Below, piece by piece: positions 32,092-37,898 of a stretch of DNA of 37,898 nt. Location of the stretch: positions 1-37,898 of the forward strand of contig JADLEA010000207.1 in NCBI GenBank assembly GCA_020846365.1, read 5' to 3'. Position numbers and translations under genes: made by a program. Under the pieces are notes generated by a model. The model was not told where the DNA came from, searched no databases, and was given only the letters and a program-made list of their open reading frames with translations. How positions within the stretch are numbered: position 1 is the stretch's first letter; every line of letters starts with the position of its first letter. The DNA is from Bacteroidota bacterium (GTDB lineage: Bacteria; Bacteroidota; Ignavibacteria; UBA10030; UBA6906).

Positions 32092-34404
32092 ATGCCGGTG
32101 AAGGACGTGCGTCGCAGTCTTGTGATCGCCGGCCCGGTTCTGGCCAGCGGCCTTCTGATTTGGCTCTGGTGGACGTTATTTCCTCTGCCTCCGCCCAAGC
32201 CATATTCATTGGTGGTGGAAGACCGGCAGGGACGTTTTGTGCACGCGTTTCTTGCGACAGACGGGGTGTGGCGCCTCAAGACCTCACCTGATGAAATTCC
32301 TTCGCGGCTGAAAACCATCCTGCTGGAAAAGGAGGACCGCTGGTTCTACTACCATCCGGGCGTCAATCCCTTTTCCCTTGTCCGTGCGGCATTCCAGAAT
32401 CTTACCTCCGGCCGCCGCGTCTCCGGCGCATCCACGATCACTATGCAGCTCGCACGGATGCTGGAGCCGAAAGAACGCACGATACCGAACAAGCTTCTCG
32501 AGATGGTGCGCGCGCTGCAGTTAGAATGGGCATATTCCAAGGACGAGCTCCTCGAGATGTATCTGTCCATGGTGCCGCTCGGAGGGAACATCGAAGGGCT
32601 CGCTTCGGCCTCGCTGCTCTACTATCAGACTCCACTGGAACGGTTGAATATCGCTCAGCTGCTGGACCTGATTCTGGTTCCCAATAATCCAAACGCTCTG
32701 AGGCCGGACCGGTCGGGAAGCGTCTTGCTGGAGGAGCGTCTGAGGCGTTCACGCGCATGGATCGCGAAGGGACTGCTCACGTCCCAGGATTCGCTCATTC
32801 TCTGGTCGACGCCTTCCGCTGCCACTCGGCAGGCCCCCCCCAGACATGCTCCGCATTTTGCGCTGCGCCTCTTCCGCCAGTTCCCCGCAGGGGCAACCGT
32901 GCGGACATCTCTGGACCTGGATATGCAGGACAGGGTGGAGAAACTGCTCAGCAACCACCTGAGGCCGTGGAAGCGTCTGGGAGTGCAGAATGGTGCGGTA
33001 CTTGTGATTGAGAACGCGAGCGGCGCCGTACGGGCGTACGTCGGTTCTGAGGCATTTGCGGATCATGCTGCGCGGGGGCAGGTGGATGCCGTCGTGGCGC
33101 TCCGGTCGCCCGGCTCGACCTTGAAGCCGTTGTTGTACGCGATGCAGATGGAGCGGGGAGATCTGACGCCGCGCACCGTGGTGCTCGACACGCCGTACGA
33201 TGCGGAGGGGTTCTATGCCGAGAACTACGACGGCGGGTATGACGGCGCGGTGTATGCCGACGAGGCGCTCCAGCGGTCACTGAACGTCCCGATGGTACGC
33301 ATGTTGAAGCAGGCGGGATTGACGCAGTTCCAGAAATTTCTTGACCGTCAGGGTTTTGCCTCGCTGCATGCACAACGGGATCGGCTCGGCTTAAGCATGA
33401 TCCTGGGGGGATGCGGCGTGCGGCTGGATGAGCTTACGAATGCCTTTGCCTCGTTTCCGCGGGGTGGACACTGGAGACCGCTCTCCTTCCTCGAGCGCGG
33501 GGCACCGGACACCGCCGGGGTGCGGAAGGTCTTTTCGCAGGCAACGGCATACATGGTCACCCACATTCTCTCGGGGCTGGAGCGGCCGGACTTGCCCAAC
33601 AACTTCGACTACACCCTGTACCTCCCCCGCGTCGCATACAAGACGGGCACAAGCTACGGGAGGCGTGATGCCTGGTGTATCGGGTATTCCGCCGAATACA
33701 CCGTCGGGGTATGGATTGGAAACGTGACCAATGAGGGTGTTCCCGAACTGGTCGGGAGCCGCTCGGCCGCGCCGCTTCTCCTTGACGTATTCACATCGAT
33801 CTCCACCCCTTCACAGAAAACGATTCTTGCAGCGCCGGCGGAGATCAGGCTGCGCCGGGTCTGCGCGCGGAGCGGCCGTCCCCCGGGCCCATACTGTTCA
33901 CGGTTCATGGACGATCTGTATGCCGACGGGCAGTCCAGGTCCACACCCTGCGATATCTGCGCGGAATTCCTGGTATCGCGTGACGGGCGCACCACGTTTT
34001 GCGCGACATGCCTGGGGGATCACCCATATCAGGCAAAGGTGTTCGCACAATACCCCCCTGAGCTTCTGCACTTCTGGCGAACGCATGGCATGATGCAGGA
34101 GACAGCTCCGCCGCACAACCCGGAATGTACGCGCGTGTTTGCCGGCGAAGGACCGACTATCCTCAGCCCCACGGAAGGGATGACGTACTATGTTGTGGCG
34201 CGCAATCAGCAATTCCTCTTGCAGGCCGGGTCCGGGGTGGATGTCCGCGAACACCGGTGGTACCTGGATGACCGCTATCTGGGTGTCAAACGGCCCGGAG
34301 AGAAGCTGTTCCTCGCGCTCAGTGAGGGGAGTCACGCCATCTCCTGTCTGGATGACCGGGGGCGGCTTTCGACAGTGACGATCGCCGTGAAGTACGCGCT
34401 GTAA
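32092..34404 (+). CDS. pbpC: Penicillin-binding protein 1C (PbpC)
   Basis: ATG 32092 (770 residues) is chosen; the track ORF starts inside the upstream gene. One N-terminal membrane helix (about 10-28) is followed by the GT51 glycosyltransferase with catalytic E81 (KEDRWFYYHPGVNPFSLVRA) and GASTITMQLARM. The transpeptidase has S342xxK345 (SPGSTLKPLLYA), S396-L-N398 and K517-T-G (YKTGTSYGRRDAWCIGY). A C-terminal BiPBP_C-like segment (SPTEGMTYYVVARNQQFLLQA...) ends it, as in PbpC. Between them is a Cys-rich insert (CDIC, then CATC 13 residues later). It polymerises and cross-links peptidoglycan in the periplasm and is the usual partner of bacterial alpha-2-macroglobulin, here encoded next. Confidence 0.94.
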   Translation: MPVKDVRRSLVIAGPVLASGLLIWLWWTLFPLPPPKPYSLVVEDRQGRFVHAFLATDGVWRLKTSPDEIPSRLKTILLEKEDRWFYYHPGVNPFSLVRAAFQNLTSGRRVSGASTITMQLARMLEPKERTIPNKLLEMVRALQLEWAYSKDELLEMYLSMVPLGGNIEGLASASLLYYQTPLERLNIAQLLDLILVPNNPNALRPDRSGSVLLEERLRRSRAWIAKGLLTSQDSLILWSTPSAATRQAPPRHAPHFALRLFRQFPAGATVRTSLDLDMQDRVEKLLSNHLRPWKRLGVQNGAVLVIENASGAVRAYVGSEAFADHAARGQVDAVVALRSPGSTLKPLLYAMQMERGDLTPRTVVLDTPYDAEGFYAENYDGGYDGAVYADEALQRSLNVPMVRMLKQAGLTQFQKFLDRQGFASLHAQRDRLGLSMILGGCGVRLDELTNAFASFPRGGHWRPLSFLERGAPDTAGVRKVFSQATAYMVTHILSGLERPDLPNNFDYTLYLPRVAYKTGTSYGRRDAWCIGYSAEYTVGVWIGNVTNEGVPELVGSRSAAPLLLDVFTSISTPSQKTILAAPAEIRLRRVCARSGRPPGPYCSRFMDDLYADGQSRSTPCDICAEFLVSRDGRTTFCATCLGDHPYQAKVFAQYPPELLHFWRTHGMMQETAPPHNPECTRVFAGEGPTILSPTEGMTYYVVARNQQFLLQAGSGVDVREHRWYLDDRYLGVKRPGEKLFLALSEGSHAISCLDDRGRLSTVTIAVKYAL

Positions 34405-34567
34405 TTACCAGCCCCCGTGCGGGATCCGCGTGCTGCGGGGAAGCGTTGCACGCTCAAGCGTTGAATCAGCAAGCCGGTTTTCCGGCACCGCCGCCGGGGC
34501 CGCACCCTGAACAAAGAGATTGATTGCAGAGCAACTCCATCAAACCCAAGGCGAATCGGGAGAACAC

Positions 34568-37500
34568 ATGAACCGCCACATTTCTCTATCGGTAACGATC
34601 CTTCTGGCGCTCCTGCTCATCAGTTGCGGTGGGCCGGACAGCACGCTGCTTCGCGTCACGACAACTCTTCCCGCCGGCATTCTGGAGCGGGATGCCGTGC
34701 TCCCTGTTGCGTTTTCCATGGGGGTCGTTCCCATGGACTCCGTCAACCAGTGGACCTCGACGCCATACATCCTGTTCTCGCCCGATATTCCGGGCAAGTT
34801 CGTATGGGAAGACACCACGCGCCTTGTGTTCAGCCCTGACGGCCAGCTTCCCGGCGACGGCCGGTTCACAGCCCGGCTGAACACCGCGCTGCTCACCCAA
34901 CTTGCCGGCGCCGCGGGTTTCGACGGACCGGAGGAATTCTCGTTTTCGACCGAGAGCTTCAGGATGAAGAACGCCGAGTTCTTCTACGACCGCATCGGCG
35001 AGCGGCGGGAAATTGGAATCCGCGCGAATCTCGAATTCACCTATGCCGTGAATGCACAGGATATTCCGTCGACCATACGCGTCACGATCGACAATGAGCC
35101 ACGGCAAATCTCCGGCGTGGTGACAACCGGGCAGAGCACCGTCATTGCGCTTGACATCGGCACCGTGACACAGCTCGACCGTGAGCGCACCATCGCGGTG
35201 ACGTTCGCAGAGACCCTGGTTTCCCCGGAAACGCAGACGCACATCAGCATGACCGAGCCGTTTGTCTACCGCATGGCCCCCCTTGGAGAGCTCAAGATCC
35301 TGGGACACGAATTCGGTTCTGACGGGACGAACGGCTGGATCAAGATCAGGACGTCGCAAGAAGTGGATGCCGACGTCGCTCGCGCCGCTGTGACGCTCGA
35401 TCCGGCCCGGACGTTCACGGTGCGCAACGACGGGGACGGCTTCACGCTCCTGGGCGCTTTCGAACCGGGTGCGACCTTCCGCCTCAACGTCAAGAGCGGC
35501 ATGGTGAGCGTGCTCGGCGGGAAGACGCAGCATGCATACGAGGCGGACATCCTGATGGGGAATGTCGCCCCGACCTTCGGTTTCGCGTCCGCAAGCGGCA
35601 TGTATATGATGCTCGGCGGCGAGAAGAGCATCGACATCAAAACCGTAAACCTCTCCCGTCTTGCGGTGCGGGTGAGCCAGATCTTTCAGAACAATCTCGT
35701 CTTCTTTCTGGAAAGCGGCAGATATTACGACTATTCCTACTATGACTACGAGGAAGAGGAGAGCCCCAGGTCCTGGATCAAGAAATACCGGTTCTACGTG
35801 GGGAACTACGGCAGGCAGCTTTCGTACGATACTCTCACGATTGCCAGCTCACCCAACCGCGAGGTGACGACTCCGTTCAGCCTGTCGCCGTTCCTCAACA
35901 CGGGCTACAAAGGTTTCTACCTTGTGGAAATCGCCAATCCCGAAGAGGCGTGGCGATCCACGGCCAAGCTCATTTCCATCTCCGATATCGGCTTGATCGT
36001 CAAAGCGAGCAGGGATGCCGTGCTGGTCTTTGCCACGAATCTGCAAACCACGCTGCCCATGCAGGACGTCAGCATTTCCCTGATATCGACGAACAACCAG
36101 GTGATTGCGACAGGGAAGACGGACGGAGGAGGCGTCGCACAGTTCACCGGCCTGGCAGACAAGTTGCAGGAATTCCCGATGAAGCTGATCACGGCGGAGG
36201 CCGAGAATGATTTCAACTTCATCAACCTTGATGACTACCGGGTCGAAACCTCCCGGTTCGACGTGGCAGGAAGGCGGGATGTGGGCGGACCATACGATGC
36301 CCTGCTGTACGGCGACCGCACGATCTACCGCCCGGGGGAACGTATCATGGTTTCGGGAGTCGTTAGAAATATCTCGCAGCCCGTTCCTGCGGCGATGCCG
36401 GTGCATCTGAAGCTGTTCAGCCCCCGGGGATCCCTCCTGCAGGAAACCCAGCACGTTCTGAATCAGGAGGGATCGTTTGAGACATCCACACCCACGGCCA
36501 CCTCGTCGGCAACCGGAGACTACCGCTACGACCTCTACACGGGGAGCGGCATGTTTCTTACCACCTACAAGGTAAGCGTGGAAGACTTCGTCCCGGATCG
36601 CCTCCGGGTGAACCTGACGCCTTCCACGGAGACAGCCGCACTGGGCGAAACGATCAGTTACACCATCCAGGCAACCAACTTCTTCGGTCCACCGGCTGCT
36701 GACCGCAATTGGGAGTTCGAAGGCGTGTTCACGGTGCTCCCCTACACATCGAAACGGTACCCGGAATTCCGTTTCTGGGACGATGCTGCGCGCAACGCCG
36801 TGGGGGATCCGTTCGTAGAAACGGGTCGAACGGATGCGCAGGGGAATGCCGAGGTAGATTTCCCCATTCCAACGGGGCTCACCACTACCGGCATCCTCCG
36901 GGCGCGTGGGCGCGTCGGGGTGTTCGACGAATCCGGCCGTCCGGTGTACCGGATCGCTCAAACGCTCGTGTATCCAAAGCCGTACCTTATCGGCATCCGG
37001 AATCTCGGCCCGTACTACATGGCGCCAAACACTCCGCAGAAGGTGCAGATTGTGGCGGTGGATATCCAGGACCGGCCTCTCCGCGGGTTCACCGCGCGGG
37101 TCGAGCTCGTGCGGTTTGAATGGCATTCCATTCTCCGCCAGCATCCGCAGACCAAGACGCTCCGGTATGTCTCCGAACGCCGGGAGATACAGGTGCGTTC
37201 GGACAGGATCACGCTGGGGGACGGCCCCTTCGAGTATTCCTACGCCGTTCCTCGCTCCGGCGACTATGCACTCAGGGTAAGCAAGGACGGGGATGCCGGG
37301 TACAACCAGATCCAGTTCTACTCATACAGCTGGGGAACGTCGGACATCACCTCCTTCGAAGTGGATCCGGAAGCCAGGGTGGACATCGTCGTGGACAAGA
37401 GCGTCTACGCTCCGGGCGACAAGGCGCGGATTCTCTTCCAGACGCCGTTCAGCGGGCGGATGCTTGTGACGGTGGAACGCAACCGGGTTTTCAGCCATCG

Positions 37501-37898
37501 CTATCTGGATGTCGTCAACAACGCTGCCTCCATGGATCTGGACATCGAGGAGCAGCACCTCCCGACGGTGTACATTTCTGCCGTGTTGTTCCGCAAGATC
37601 ACCGACCTGTCCATCCCGCTTCTTGCGGGCCACGGGTTTGCGCCTCTCATGGTGGAGAAGAAGACCAACAAACTCGATGTGCAGATCAGGGCGCCCGAAA
37701 AGATCCGGCCGAAGACGAAGCAGTCCGTGACAGTGGCAATCGCGGGGGAGAGTGGAGTGACCTTCACGCTGGCGGCCGTGGATGAAGGGATCTGCCAGGT
37801 GAAGAACTACAAGACTCCCGATCCCTACGGCTTCTTCTACGCCAGAAAAGCGCTCGAGACGGAGACCTTCGACTTCTTCAAGCATCTCCTGCCGGAAC
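34568..37898 (+). CDS. Alpha-2-macroglobulin family lipoprotein (partial, runs off window)
   Basis: This long open frame has no stop before the window end and is therefore missing from the ORF track; about 1110 residues are visible. ATG 34568 follows GGGAGAACAC. A lipoprotein signal (VTILLALLLISCGG) predicts membrane anchoring. Macroglobulin domains are visible: the MG2-like YGDRTIYRPGERIMVSGVVR, later VDKSVYAPGDKARILFQTPF, and the A2M block VTFTLAAVDEGICQVKNYKTPDPYGFFYARKALE. A Tyr/Asp/Glu-rich loop (YYDYSYYDYEEEE) is odd. Bacterial A2Ms trap invading proteases by covalent capture; the thioester CxEQ lies beyond the window, so it cannot be confirmed. The gene lies 163 bases after pbpC. Confidence 0.92.
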   Translation, partial: MNRHISLSVTILLALLLISCGGPDSTLLRVTTTLPAGILERDAVLPVAFSMGVVPMDSVNQWTSTPYILFSPDIPGKFVWEDTTRLVFSPDGQLPGDGRFTARLNTALLTQLAGAAGFDGPEEFSFSTESFRMKNAEFFYDRIGERREIGIRANLEFTYAVNAQDIPSTIRVTIDNEPRQISGVVTTGQSTVIALDIGTVTQLDRERTIAVTFAETLVSPETQTHISMTEPFVYRMAPLGELKILGHEFGSDGTNGWIKIRTSQEVDADVARAAVTLDPARTFTVRNDGDGFTLLGAFEPGATFRLNVKSGMVSVLGGKTQHAYEADILMGNVAPTFGFASASGMYMMLGGEKSIDIKTVNLSRLAVRVSQIFQNNLVFFLESGRYYDYSYYDYEEEESPRSWIKKYRFYVGNYGRQLSYDTLTIASSPNREVTTPFSLSPFLNTGYKGFYLVEIANPEEAWRSTAKLISISDIGLIVKASRDAVLVFATNLQTTLPMQDVSISLISTNNQVIATGKTDGGGVAQFTGLADKLQEFPMKLITAEAENDFNFINLDDYRVETSRFDVAGRRDVGGPYDALLYGDRTIYRPGERIMVSGVVRNISQPVPAAMPVHLKLFSPRGSLLQETQHVLNQEGSFETSTPTATSSATGDYRYDLYTGSGMFLTTYKVSVEDFVPDRLRVNLTPSTETAALGETISYTIQATNFFGPPAADRNWEFEGVFTVLPYTSKRYPEFRFWDDAARNAVGDPFVETGRTDAQGNAEVDFPIPTGLTTTGILRARGRVGVFDESGRPVYRIAQTLVYPKPYLIGIRNLGPYYMAPNTPQKVQIVAVDIQDRPLRGFTARVELVRFEWHSILRQHPQTKTLRYVSERREIQVRSDRITLGDGPFEYSYAVPRSGDYALRVSKDGDAGYNQIQFYSYSWGTSDITSFEVDPEARVDIVVDKSVYAPGDKARILFQTPFSGRMLVTVERNRVFSHRYLDVVNNAASMDLDIEEQHLPTVYISAVLFRKITDLSIPLLAGHGFAPLMVEKKTNKLDVQIRAPEKIRPKTKQSVTVAIAGESGVTFTLAAVDEGICQVKNYKTPDPYGFFYARKALETETFDFFKHLLPE

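Noticed and set aside
34413-34486. Hairpins after pbpC (CCCCG..CGGGG and GCCGG-TTTT-CCGGC) as terminators
   Set aside because: Stems are short or interrupted and no T-run follows; they may be chance in GC-rich DNA.
35849-37144. 431-residue minus-strand ORF
   Set aside because: It is antisense to the alpha-2-macroglobulin gene, with no family-like motif and a composition typical of a shadow of a GC-rich gene.
1-37898. CRISPR arrays, tRNA or rRNA genes, insertion sequences, prophage genes
   Set aside because: No regularly spaced repeats, no cloverleaf or rRNA-like sequence, and no transposase, integrase or phage structural motif was seen in any frame.

Overview
This is a gene-dense, GC-rich bacterial window (about 60% GC by eye) with strong translational coupling: many genes overlap by ATGA, GTGA or a few bases. 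It comes from a flagellated Gram-negative (P-ring and L-ring genes flgI and flgH). The mix of rod/ring flagellar genes, an argC-J-B-R-G-H cluster, NfnAB/SudAB, a DUF5117-like zinc metalloprotease and PbpC plus alpha-2-macroglobulin suggests a member of the FCB superphylum (Ignavibacteriota/Bacteroidota-related or a neighbour). That placement is inference; no rRNA or other marker is present.

Region 1 (1-14530, + strand) is a flagellar and motility array: the 3' end of a sensor histidine kinase, an unnamed AMIN-like membrane protein, flgF, flgG, flgA, flgH, flgI, flgJ (rod-binding plus lytic transglycosylase), flgN, flgK, flgL, a first stator pair (motA/motB), fliW-csrA, a second and different stator pair, and a receiver-HD protein whose HD-GYP metal ligands look degraded. 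It supplies distal rod, rings, rod muramidase, junction proteins and their chaperone, motor stators, and the FliW-CsrA flagellin-homeostasis switch.

Region 2 (14527-24440) is nitrogen and arginine metabolism. On the minus strand argD is followed by nfnA-nfnB (electron-bifurcating ferredoxin:NADP oxidoreductase) behind a near-consensus sigma-54 promoter. Divergent from argD run argC-J-B-R-G-H. The argD/argC gap holds a 44-bp near-perfect palindrome made of two ARG-box-like sites, and the matching repressor ArgR is encoded in the same operon. Only the ornithine carbamoyltransferase gene (argF) is missing for a full glutamate-to-arginine route. A hairpin terminator closes the operon.

Region 3 (24463-31183): a TTGACC/TATCTT promoter leads into uridine kinase, a class III-like PPK2, and a large lipoprotein zinc metalloprotease, followed by an EamA-family permease. 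Convergent to these, on the minus strand, is a class V aminotransferase-fold enzyme that is translationally coupled to a single-domain response regulator.

Region 4 (31249-37898, + strand): a TTGACT/TATATT promoter leads into a papain-like C1 peptidase without a signal peptide, then pbpC, then a lipoprotein alpha-2-macroglobulin that runs off the window end and is absent from the supplied ORF track because it has no stop. This is the known bacterial PbpC/A2M envelope-defence pairing with an added protease.

No tRNA, rRNA, CRISPR array, insertion sequence or prophage gene was recognised. No gene-free stretch exceeds 300 bases.
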